From assembly GCA_903914985.1 (NCBI GenBank), contig CAIWRE010000435.1, positions 1 to 5,362 of the forward strand: a stretch of 5,362 bases of DNA, read 5' to 3'. Every line of letters begins with the position of its first letter. Position 1 is the first letter of the stretch. The translations under genes were made by a program, and so were the position numbers. The stretch is from an uncultured beta proteobacterium (GTDB lineage Bacteria; Pseudomonadota; Gammaproteobacteria; Burkholderiales; Burkholderiaceae_C). Positions 1-5,362 of this stretch are shown in pieces. The notes beneath the pieces are model-generated. The model was given only the letters and a program-made list of their open reading frames with translations, did no database searches and was not told the DNA's origin.

Positions 1-1
1 C

Positions 2-499
2 GCGCAAGCATTGCAGGCGCTGGACGCGCAAGACTTTTGCGAGCAACTCCAGGCCGCAAGCCAAGACGCGTTGGGAGGCCTAACGCTGGTGAGTGAGCGC
101 CAGATCTGGCCCCTGCAGCACTCACAAGCCGCGCATTGGTGCGGCAGTAACGCCCAAGGCGCCTGGGTGCTGGCCGGTGACTCGGCCCATGCGGTGCACC
201 CCTTGGCCGGCCAAGGGCTCAACCTGGGCCTGGGCGACGTGGCTGAGCTCTGCGCTGTGCTGGAGGCGCGCCCTTATTGGCGCAGCGTCGGCGACCTGCG
301 GCTGCTGCGCACCTACGAGCGTGCGCGCAAAACCGAGCTGGCACTGATCGGTGGTGCGGGCGACGCATTGCAGCAACTCTTTTCCCGCGACGGCGAGTGG
401 GCCCGCAGCCTGCGCAACGCGGGTATGCGCGCCTTTGAGCGCAGTGGCCCGCTCAAGGCCTGGGTCTCGCGGCGCGCCATGGGTTTGCGCAGTCTCTAA
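2..499 (+). CDS. UbiH/UbiF/Coq6-family FAD-dependent monooxygenase, C-terminal part (5' end outside window)
   Basis: This is the last 165 codons of a flavin-dependent aromatic hydroxylase; the frame is open to the left edge, so the true start and the N-terminal FAD-binding Rossmann motif lie outside. The second FAD-contacting segment is clear: GDSAH (bases 176-190) followed by HPLAGQGLNLGLGD (197-238), which fits the signature of the UbiH/COQ6 monooxygenase family. Family knowledge: these enzymes hydroxylate the ring of ubiquinone precursors at the inner face of the cytoplasmic membrane, using NAD(P)H and oxygen. Sequence alone cannot say which ring position this enzyme modifies, so no symbol is given. 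The C-terminus ends in an Arg-rich stretch (RRAMGLRSL), normal for the group. It precedes dsbC by 48 bases on the same strand. No frameshift or internal stop is seen. Confidence 0.93.
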   Translation, partial: AQALQALDAQDFCEQLQAASQDALGGLTLVSERQIWPLQHSQAAHWCGSNAQGAWVLAGDSAHAVHPLAGQGLNLGLGDVAELCAVLEARPYWRSVGDLRLLRTYERARKTELALIGGAGDALQQLFSRDGEWARSLRNAGMRAFERSGPLKAWVSRRAMGLRSL

Positions 500-502
500 T
501 TC

Positions 503-520
503 GTGCCTCCTTTCAGGCAC
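503..520 (+). terminator. small hairpin between the monooxygenase and dsbC, possible weak terminator or attenuator
   Basis: A perfect 6-bp stem, GTGCCT (503-508) and AGGCAC (515-520), encloses a 6-base loop, 4 bases after the monooxygenase stop codon. The following bases are pyrimidine rich (TCCTTTCCCT) but the T-run is broken, and a real TTTTT only comes at 536-540. It could reduce read-through into dsbC, or simply stabilise the 3' end of the upstream message. A strong intrinsic terminator is not supported. Confidence 0.35.
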
Positions 521-547
521 TCCTTTCCCTAACTGTTTTTATTGCCC

Positions 548-1273
548 ATGTCCTACACCCTTAAACACTTGTTGCTGGCGCTGATGGCCGCACTCAGCTT
601 GAGCGCACTGGCCCAAGAGGCTGCGATTCGCAAAAACCTTCCTGCCCGTTTGCCCCAGCTCAAGTCGATTGACGAAGTGCGTCCTGCCGCCATGCCGGGC
701 CTGTTTGAAGTGCGGGTGAACGGCACCGAGATTTACTACTCTGACGCCCAAGGCAACTACCTGATCGAAGGCAACCTCATTGACACCCGTAACCGCCGCA
801 ACCTGACCGATGAGCGCATTGAAAAACTCACTGCCATCAAGTTTGACCAGCTGCCTGTTAAGGACGCGTTCACCATTGTGCGTGGCAATGGGGAAAGAAA
901 AATTGCCGTGTTTGAAGACCCCAACTGCGGCTACTGCAAACGCTTTGAGCGCGACCTGCAAAAGGTGGACAACGTCACCATTTACTTGTTCTTGTACCCC
1001 ATCTTGGGTGCGGACTCCGCGGAAAAATCCAAAGCCATCTGGTGCGCCAAAGACCGCGGTCTGGCCTGGCAAGACTGGATGCTGCGCGACCAAATAGCGC
1101 CTGCTGCTGCCGCCATGTGCGACACCAGCGCCCTGGCGCGCAACGTGGACGTGGGCCGCAAGCACAAAATCACCGGCACGCCCACCTTGCTGTTTACCAA
1201 CGGCGCACGCGTGCCCGGTGCGGTGGACAGTAAAAAAATTGAACAAATGCTGACCGAGGCCGCCAAAGGCTAA
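548..1273 (+). CDS. dsbC: thiol:disulfide interchange protein, DsbC family (periplasmic disulfide isomerase)
   Basis: This 241-residue protein is close in length to E. coli DsbC (236). Residues 1-22 are a typical Sec signal peptide (one Lys, a Leu/Ala core, cleavage after SALA), so the product acts in the periplasm. Residues about 25-80 fit the DsbC N-terminal dimerisation domain, and about 95-240 a thioredoxin fold. The active site is CGYC (Cys127, Cys130) in DPNCGYCKRFE. The cis-proline loop is TGTPT (Pro212). A second cysteine pair, Cys166 (IWCAKD) and Cys191 (AMCDTS), matches the structural disulfide of DsbC. Family role: it reshuffles wrong disulfides in exported proteins and is kept reduced by DsbD. 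ATG 548 is preferred over the in-frame TTG at 542 because it gives the cleaner signal peptide. No Shine-Dalgarno sequence is visible and the leader is U-rich, so translation may be weak or coupled. The M61 gene follows 7 bases later. Confidence 0.95.
   Translation: MSYTLKHLLLALMAALSLSALAQEAAIRKNLPARLPQLKSIDEVRPAAMPGLFEVRVNGTEIYYSDAQGNYLIEGNLIDTRNRRNLTDERIEKLTAIKFDQLPVKDAFTIVRGNGERKIAVFEDPNCGYCKRFERDLQKVDNVTIYLFLYPILGADSAEKSKAIWCAKDRGLAWQDWMLRDQIAPAAAAMCDTSALARNVDVGRKHKITGTPTLLFTNGARVPGAVDSKKIEQMLTEAAKG
1265..1269 (+). promoter_or_regulatory. possible ribosome binding site of the M61 peptidase gene, inside dsbC
   Basis: AAAGG lies in the last codons of dsbC, 11 bases before ATG 1281. The spacing is long for a Shine-Dalgarno sequence, but no better purine run exists. 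Translation of the peptidase is therefore probably coupled to dsbC. Confidence 0.35.
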
Positions 1274-1280
1274 ACCGCAC

Positions 1281-3071
1281 ATGTCCAAAGCAAGCACCAC
1301 GGAATGGGCGGTTCACTACCGCATTGAGGCTGCCAGTCTGCATGCGCACTTGTGGCGCATTACCCTGACCATTGCGCGGCCTGCTGCATTGCAAACGCTG
1401 CGCCTGCCGGTGTGGATTCCGGGCAGCTACATGGTGCGTGAGTTCTCTAAACATCTTCAACATCTGCAATGCCGCCAAGGCCAAAAAGCGGTGGCAGTAA
1501 CGCAGCTCGACAAAGCCACCTGGCAGCTGCCTTGCGACACCACGCAGCCCCTGCAAGTGCAGTACGAGGTCTATGCCTTGGACAACTCGGTGCGCACCAG
1601 CTGGCTGGACAGCGCGCGGGGTTTTTTCAACGCCACCAGCCTGTGCCTCATGGCCGATGGCGCCACCGACCAGCCCCATGCGCTAGACCTGGTGCGCCAT
1701 GCCGATATGCAGCAATGGCAGGTGGCCACCGGCTTGCCACCCGTGGCTGTGGACAAGGCCGGCTTTGGCCGCTACCAGGCTGCGCACTACGACGAGCTGG
1801 CGGACTGCCCCGTGGAAATGGGTGCGTTTTGGAGTGGCAGCTTTATGGCTTGCGGCGTGCCCCACCGTGTGGTGGTAGCGGGTGCCTTGCCCTCGTTTGA
1901 CGGCGCGCGCTTGCTGCGCGACACGCAAAAAATTTGCGAAACCCAGCTGCGCTTTTGGCACTCAGGTGGCGACGCCAAAGCCACTGTGTCGCCCAAAGCC
2001 GTGCCCTTTGGCCACTATGTGTTCATGCTCAATGCGGTGGACGACAGCTATGGCGGGCTGGAGCACCGCAACTCCACCGCGCTCATTGCTGCGCGGCGCG
2101 ACCTGCCGCGGGTGGACGAGGCCAAAACGTCTGACGGCTACACCACGCTCCTGGGGTTGATCAGCCACGAATACTTTCACACCTGGAACGTCAAGCGCCT
2201 GCGTCCCGCCGAGTTTGCGCGCTACGACTACGCCCAAGAAAACTACACCGAACTGCTGTGGTTTTTTGAAGGCTTTACCAGCTACTACGACGACCTGCTG
2301 CTGCGCCGCGCCGGCTTGATCGACGACACCGTGTACTTCAAGCTGCTCACCAAAACCGCCAATCAGGTGTTGCAAACACCGGGGCGCACGGTGCAGACCG
2401 TGGCGCAGGCCAGCTTTGACGCGTGGGTCAAGTACTACCGCCAGGACGAAAATACGCCCAACGCCACCGTGAGCTACTACACCAAGGGCGCACTGGTGGC
2501 CTTGTGCCTGGACCTGAGCCTGCGCGCCGAGGGCCGCACCACGCTCGACGATGTGATGCGCGGCCTGTGGCAGCGCTGCGCCGCCGGCCCTATGGCTGAG
2601 GCCGACTTGCTAGCGGTGCTGCAAGAGCAGAGCGGCCGCAGTTGGGCCAAAGAAATCAAAGCCTGGGTGCACAGCACGCGCGAGCTGCCACTCAAAAACC
2701 TGCTGCAGGCGCAGCAACTGCAAGTGCACGAAGACCCCGCCCAAATGGCCCAGACCCTTGGCCTGCGGGTAAGTGACGCCGGTGGCGCGGTTACGGTGAA
2801 AGCCGTGCTGCGCGGCGGCGCGGCAGAGGCCGCTGGCTTTGCGGCGGGCGACGAATGGCTGGGTGTGGAAGTGGGCGTGCGTGGCCAGAATGGCGCATGG
2901 CGGCTCAACAAGCTGGAGGACCTGGCCCTGCTCTTGGGCACCGAGCGCCGCGCCACGGCACTGGTGTCGCGCGACAAGCGCCTCTTGCGCCTGCCCCTGC
3001 GTGTGCCCCAGGGCGTGCGCACCTGGCGCATTGCCAACGCAGCGCGCCCTGCAGGCCTCTGGCCGGCCTAG
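1281..3071 (+). CDS. M61-family metallopeptidase (glycyl aminopeptidase type) with C-terminal PDZ-like domain
   Basis: This is a complete 596-residue zinc peptidase. Domains in order: an N-terminal beta-rich domain (about 8-180), a gluzincin catalytic domain (about 230-410), and a PDZ-like domain (about 480-575). The zinc site is HEYFH (His296, Glu297, His300), followed by WNVKRLRP, a hallmark of family M61. The third ligand is Glu330 in WFFEGFTSYY, the counterpart of NEGFASY in family M1. SYGGLEH (256-262) corresponds to the substrate-binding GAMEN-like loop, and Tyr399/Tyr400 in SYYTKGAL could supply the transition-state tyrosine. Family knowledge: the characterised Sphingomonas member removes N-terminal Gly or Ala; the natural substrate here is unknown. 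No signal peptide or membrane segment is seen, so it is predicted to be cytoplasmic although its operon partner is periplasmic. ATG 1281 is 7 bases after dsbC. The stop codon overlaps that of the convergent small gene. Confidence 0.95.
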   Translation: MSKASTTEWAVHYRIEAASLHAHLWRITLTIARPAALQTLRLPVWIPGSYMVREFSKHLQHLQCRQGQKAVAVTQLDKATWQLPCDTTQPLQVQYEVYALDNSVRTSWLDSARGFFNATSLCLMADGATDQPHALDLVRHADMQQWQVATGLPPVAVDKAGFGRYQAAHYDELADCPVEMGAFWSGSFMACGVPHRVVVAGALPSFDGARLLRDTQKICETQLRFWHSGGDAKATVSPKAVPFGHYVFMLNAVDDSYGGLEHRNSTALIAARRDLPRVDEAKTSDGYTTLLGLISHEYFHTWNVKRLRPAEFARYDYAQENYTELLWFFEGFTSYYDDLLLRRAGLIDDTVYFKLLTKTANQVLQTPGRTVQTVAQASFDAWVKYYRQDENTPNATVSYYTKGALVALCLDLSLRAEGRTTLDDVMRGLWQRCAAGPMAEADLLAVLQEQSGRSWAKEIKAWVHSTRELPLKNLLQAQQLQVHEDPAQMAQTLGLRVSDAGGAVTVKAVLRGGAAEAAGFAAGDEWLGVEVGVRGQNGAWRLNKLEDLALLLGTERRATALVSRDKRLLRLPLRVPQGVRTWRIANAARPAGLWPA

Positions 3072-3388
3072 AGCAGGCGCGCGGCCTTCAGCCCCCGGGC
3101 GATGGCGCAGTAGCCATCGCGCAGCAGAGACTCATTCCACTGCTCTTTGGTCATGAACTTGTCGGCAAACTCCTGCGCCGCCTTGTCGCCCAAGGCTTTG
3201 CGCAACTCCTCTAAGTTCTTTTGGTAGGCCAGCACATCGCGCTTGCATTGGTCTAGCACGAACGAAGGGGGCGGTGTGGCGCCGGAGTTGCCTTGCGCTT
3301 GTTTGATATCTCCCGCGTTTACTAGCCATGCGCACAAGCCCAAAAGCGTAAGAGCGGGGAGCCGAAAACTACGAAAAACGGAGGGCAT
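3068..3388 (-). CDS. small exported protein of unknown function
   Basis: This is a 106-residue protein that I do not recognise. Residues 1-24 look like a Sec signal peptide: Arg6 and Arg9, then a hydrophobic core with Leu, Ala and Cys, and likely cleavage after VNA. A low-complexity linker with PPP follows, then a mostly helical mature domain rich in charged residues. The mature part has exactly two cysteines, Cys48 (LDQCKRD) and Cys94 (DGYCAIA), a pattern that suits one intramolecular disulfide in the periplasm. ATG 3388 is chosen. An in-frame GTG at 3409 would add 7 residues in front of the signal peptide; it has GGA 6 bases upstream, so it remains a real alternative. The gene is GC rich like the left-hand genes (a sampled line is 55%), so it appears native. 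It converges with the M61 gene, and the two stops share CTAG. Confidence 0.7.
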   Translation of the reverse strand: MPSVFRSFRLPALTLLGLCAWLVNAGDIKQAQGNSGATPPPSFVLDQCKRDVLAYQKNLEELRKALGDKAAQEFADKFMTKEQWNESLLRDGYCAIARGLKAARLL

Positions 3389-3429
3389 TTGATGGGTGAT
3401 GCGGTGCACAGTTGATCCAAGAAAACAGG

Positions 3430-3477
3430 GTGTTTGAACAGTGTGAAGGTCGAATGAAAACCTTTTTATTCAAACAC
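3430..3477. repeat. perfect 9-bp inverted repeat upstream of the small exported-protein gene
   Basis: GTGTTTGAA (3430-3438) and TTCAAACAC (3469-3477) are exact inverted copies 30 bases apart. Inside them a smaller inverted pair, AAGGT (3446-3450) and ACCTT (3460-3464), is followed by T's. The structure sits 40-90 bases before the small gene's start, where a regulator could bind or a leader RNA could fold. A candidate minus-strand promoter, TTGCCA (3491-3496), 17-base spacer, TTGAAT (3468-3473), overlaps it, but the -10 is poor. Confidence 0.45.
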
Positions 3478-3484
3478 ATAGTTT

Positions 3485-3536
3485 AAAAATTGGCAAGCTA
3501 ATGTGAGTGTTTTGATATACAAAATTGGCTTACCAA
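3485..3536 (-). terminator. probable intrinsic terminator of the 559-residue protein gene
   Basis: Read on the minus strand, TTGGTAAGCCAAT (3536-3524) pairs with ATTAGCTTGCCAA (3502-3490) in a 13-bp stem with one G-U pair and one mismatch, across a 21-base loop. TTTTT (3489-3485) follows directly. It begins 40 bases after the stop codon at 3577, where a terminator is expected. The stem is not GC rich and the loop is large, so efficiency may be modest. The same two arms can also be read as a pair of operator-like sites (see findings). Confidence 0.5.
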
Positions 3537-3576
3537 CTTCCCGTTTGTGCCCCGGGTCACCAGAAAAGCGCCTAAG

Positions 3577-5256
3577 TCATGTGGAGGAGTTGTCCAAGTG
3601 CGAAGTCAACCAACCCACTACAACACTTTTCGTTTCTTCGTCCCAGAAATAGTAGAGTCGGAAGCAAAGGTGAGGCTCACGTGAAACACCGTTTTTCAGA
3701 TGCCAATCTAATGTGCGTGGGCGACCCTCAAACATCACGAGATATTTCTCTTTGTGCGTATCTGTAGCATTACCAACAAAACTATTTTCTAGTTTTAACC
3801 TTTTTAGTTCTTCTTGGTAAGCGGTAACCTTTTCCGGCGACGCATTGGTCTTCATTGGCACATAAAAGTTCTTGAACAACAGCAGTGCCTCGTAAACCAG
3901 AGATGGGTTTTCAAACGTTGATCTTTTTGCACCGCGCAGCGCTCTGCTATGTAGTGTCACCGGGCCCTCAACATACGTCTTAACCCAACTGTCTAAATCC
4001 CTCAAATCGCTCGGAATCGGAACAGCTTGATTTTTAGAATTTAAAGTTGATTCAAGTTTGTCTACCCTTTCCCGCATACTATGAGATCGTGAGATGACTT
4101 CATGACGGACTGCCTCCGAATTAGCTAAGTCCGCTTCAAGCGATAGCAATAGCCCTTCATAGGTTTCTTTTTGTTGCAATAGGTCATGCTCGAGGCGTTG
4201 AATTTCAGCGTCTGCGAGTTCCAGCAACTCAGCGTCGCTGGAGCCCGATTTTTGCGCGTTCTTTCGCTCCCGATCGGCGACAACTCGGCGGATCTTGTCA
4301 AAACTTGGAAGTGCATCTTCGCTGTCAGGTGCGTATGCAGTTACCGCAAGTACCTGCGAACTCAGCAAAGCTTCGAATGCATATTCACCATACTCCGAAT
4401 TGACTTGTTCAATGCGGCTCGGAAGAGTCAATGGATGAAGAAATGAATCATCTTTAGATCGACTAAAGCCTGGCTTATAGAGGCGAATTGCCTCTCGATA
4501 GACTGAAAATTCTTTACCGACCTTGTTTGTCAGAAGAAAACATGCGTCTCCCGAAAGAATAAAAATGTGCGCAGCTCCTAATGTCTTTTTGTAGATAACA
4601 CTGGCATTGACTCTGCACAGATTGAAGTCCGAACAATCCTCGGGAAGTGAAATTACAACAACCGGACACCTGCGCGTAGGGTCTTCGAGCAAGTCAACCA
4701 ACGCATCGAGCGCTACGGCATCGTTTATCTGAGTTGGGCCGGCCGCATGTACACGATTGTCAAGTATGGCTTGTTGACCGCGCAGTACTGATTTAATAAA
4801 CGCAGGTACGGATCCTTCAAATGGCAGATCTTCACCGCGAGACGTGCAAATCAAACGGGCGCCAAATAGAACGTCGCCCGACGCTGTTTGACCGACACCA
4901 ATCTCTGTTGTCCATGTTCGCTGAGGCACATTTTTGTCAGCGTCATGATTTCTTGCTGTCCAGTAGCGTGGAACATCTAACGTCAAAACATCTGTCGGTT
5001 GTGCTCCGACCTGCGCCATGGTGAACGGCGCACCATCCCAAGCATCTTTCGGTAATGGAGGTCCTGCTTTTTTGCCGAGCCATCTCAGTACGTGCTGAAC
5101 GGTATCTAGAAAAAGATCCTGCTCTGGTGCTGTCCGCTTTAGTGTCAGTTGAACCTGACTAACGGGTCGAATTGCAGGTTGGGATTTCTTGGGTTTTGGA
5201 CCAGATGGGGCAAACTGTCTACGCTTTGTAGTCGGTGTTGAAGTTTCTATAGTCAT
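3577..5256 (-). CDS. uncharacterised 559-residue coiled-coil protein, probably accessory cargo
   Basis: I do not recognise this protein. Residues 1-35 are basic and disordered (TKRR, KPKKS), compatible with nucleic-acid contact. About 38-145 looks beta rich (RTWTTEIGVG, VLFGARL). About 180-270 looks alpha/beta, with strands PVVVISL and AAHIFIL, then LLTNKVGKEFSVY and RLYKPGF. About 338-408 is a charged heptad-like coiled coil. About 500-554 is a compact end with LDWHLKNG, FRLYYFWDEE and VVVGWLTSHL, whose regular pattern suggests a conserved domain. There is no signal peptide, membrane segment, Walker motif or obvious nuclease motif. ATG 5256 is preferred to an in-frame TTG at 5268 because GGA lies 7 bases before it. 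GC is much lower than in the left-hand genes (sampled lines 33-50%), which suggests horizontal transfer. It has its own promoter candidate and terminator and faces away from a second frame to its right. A defence or mobile-element role is possible but unproven. Confidence 0.85.
   Translation of the reverse strand: MTIETSTPTTKRRQFAPSGPKPKKSQPAIRPVSQVQLTLKRTAPEQDLFLDTVQHVLRWLGKKAGPPLPKDAWDGAPFTMAQVGAQPTDVLTLDVPRYWTARNHDADKNVPQRTWTTEIGVGQTASGDVLFGARLICTSRGEDLPFEGSVPAFIKSVLRGQQAILDNRVHAAGPTQINDAVALDALVDLLEDPTRRCPVVVISLPEDCSDFNLCRVNASVIYKKTLGAAHIFILSGDACFLLTNKVGKEFSVYREAIRLYKPGFSRSKDDSFLHPLTLPSRIEQVNSEYGEYAFEALLSSQVLAVTAYAPDSEDALPSFDKIRRVVADRERKNAQKSGSSDAELLELADAEIQRLEHDLLQQKETYEGLLLSLEADLANSEAVRHEVISRSHSMRERVDKLESTLNSKNQAVPIPSDLRDLDSWVKTYVEGPVTLHSRALRGAKRSTFENPSLVYEALLLFKNFYVPMKTNASPEKVTAYQEELKRLKLENSFVGNATDTHKEKYLVMFEGRPRTLDWHLKNGVSREPHLCFRLYYFWDEETKSVVVGWLTSHLDNSST
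5248..5253 (+). promoter_or_regulatory. possible -10 element for the rightward gene
   Basis: TATAGT matches five of six bases of the sigma-70 -10 box. TTGTAG (5226-5231) lies 16 bases upstream as a weak -35. A transcript starting near 5260 would have a leader of about 48 bases to ATG 5308. The element lies inside the first codons of the minus-strand gene, so the two transcription units would overlap at their 5' ends. Confidence 0.25.
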
Positions 5257-5263
5257 ATGGCAA

Positions 5264-5266
5264 TCC
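5264..5266 (-). promoter_or_regulatory. ribosome binding site that decides the start of the 559-residue protein
   Basis: On the minus strand GGA is 7 bases before ATG 5256. The competing TTG start at 5268 begins upstream of it and has no purine-rich stretch at a useful distance. Confidence 0.45.
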
Positions 5267-5292
5267 AATCGTTTATTCAGTCAACTTAAGTA

Positions 5293-5321
5293 ATGCTAGC
5301 AGGTGATATGATTGGTGTGAA
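5293..5321 (-). promoter_or_regulatory. probable sigma-70 promoter of the 559-residue protein gene
   Basis: On the minus strand the -35 is TTCACA (5321-5316; five of six consensus bases), the spacer is exactly 17 bases, and the -10 is TAGCAT (5298-5293; four of six, with the key second A and final T kept). Transcription would start near 5286, giving a leader of about 30 bases before ATG 5256. The promoter overlaps the proposed start of the rightward gene at 5308. Confidence 0.45.
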
Positions 5322-5362
5322 AAGTAAATACACTTTCGCTCATTACTTGCGCACAGATGAAG
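5308..5362 (+). CDS. possible N-terminus of a divergently transcribed gene (runs off the window)
   Basis: ATG 5308 opens a frame that stays open to the window edge (18 codons), reading MIGVKSKYTFAHYLRTDE. AGG at 5301-5303 precedes it by 4 bases, a short but usable spacing; GTG 5317 in the same frame is an alternative start. The amino-acid mix is protein-like and the location, back to back with the minus-strand gene, is where a partner gene would start. Eighteen codons without a stop is weak evidence by itself, and no family can be named. Confidence 0.4.
   Translation, partial: MIGVKSKYTFAHYLRTDE

Noticed and set aside
122..520. Long open frame on the minus strand opposite the monooxygenase
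   Set aside because: It is a shadow of GC-rich coding sequence: the plus strand carries a clear UbiH-family motif and the minus translation has no recognisable features.
539..1300. 253-codon minus-strand open frame fully opposite dsbC
   Set aside because: The plus strand encodes a complete DsbC with signal peptide, CGYC and cis-Pro loop. The antisense frame has no recognisable domain and arises from the GC-skewed third positions.
2477..3037. 186-codon minus-strand open frame inside the M61 gene
   Set aside because: It is rich in Arg, Ser and Ala, typical of an antisense shadow, and lies opposite the peptidase C-terminal domain.
3547..3560. Near-palindrome GTGCCCCGGGTCAC just after the 559-residue gene
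   Set aside because: It has no loop to form an RNA hairpin and one mismatched pair, and no regulator or terminator role is suggested by its position; it may be chance.
3389..3576. Possible tRNA, attachment site or insertion-sequence remnant at the compositional break
   Set aside because: No cloverleaf, CCA-end, transposase fragment, terminal inverted repeat or target duplication could be found by eye.
3579..3767. Plus-strand open frame opposite the 3' end of the 559-residue gene
   Set aside because: It is only 62 codons, with no ribosome binding site or recognisable motif, and overlaps the better-supported minus-strand gene.
5304..5312. Extended -10 like sequence TG-A-TATGAT on the plus strand
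   Set aside because: It overlaps the ATG at 5308, so transcripts from it would start after that codon, and no convincing -35 precedes it.

Overview
The window looks like a stretch of a betaproteobacterial chromosome, most likely from the Burkholderiales and in particular the Comamonadaceae (Rhodoferax, Polaromonas or Acidovorax type). The reasons are the protein types, the GC-rich codon use on the left, and the gene order UbiH-family hydroxylase, DsbC, M61 peptidase, which I remember as common in that group but cannot check here.

Left part (1-3388), chromosomal core. It holds the 3' end of a UbiH/Coq6-type FAD monooxygenase (ubiquinone biosynthesis), a complete periplasmic disulfide isomerase of the DsbC type, and a complete M61-family metallopeptidase with a C-terminal PDZ-like domain, all on the + strand. 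dsbC and the peptidase are only 7 bases apart and are probably co-transcribed. On the other strand a small exported protein of unknown function runs tail to tail into the peptidase gene, and the two stop codons overlap in CTAG. Sample 60-base lines in this part are 55-72% GC.

Junction (3389-3576). Composition drops abruptly (two counted lines are 32% and 35% GC). The segment contains a 13-bp imperfect hairpin followed by a T-run, which can end transcription of the right-hand gene. The same hairpin arms resemble a pair of TTGG-N4-CYAA operators. A separate perfect 9-bp inverted repeat is also present.

Right part (3577-5362), accessory. One long minus-strand gene encodes a 559-residue protein that I do not recognise. 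It has a basic, disordered N-terminus, an alpha/beta middle, a coiled coil and a compact conserved-looking C-terminal module. It has its own plausible promoter. A second open frame begins in the opposite direction 51 bases away and runs off the window, so the pair looks like the edge of a divergently transcribed accessory locus. This could be a defence island or another mobile cargo, but nothing in the window proves a function. No RNA genes, insertion sequences, integrases or CRISPR arrays were seen.
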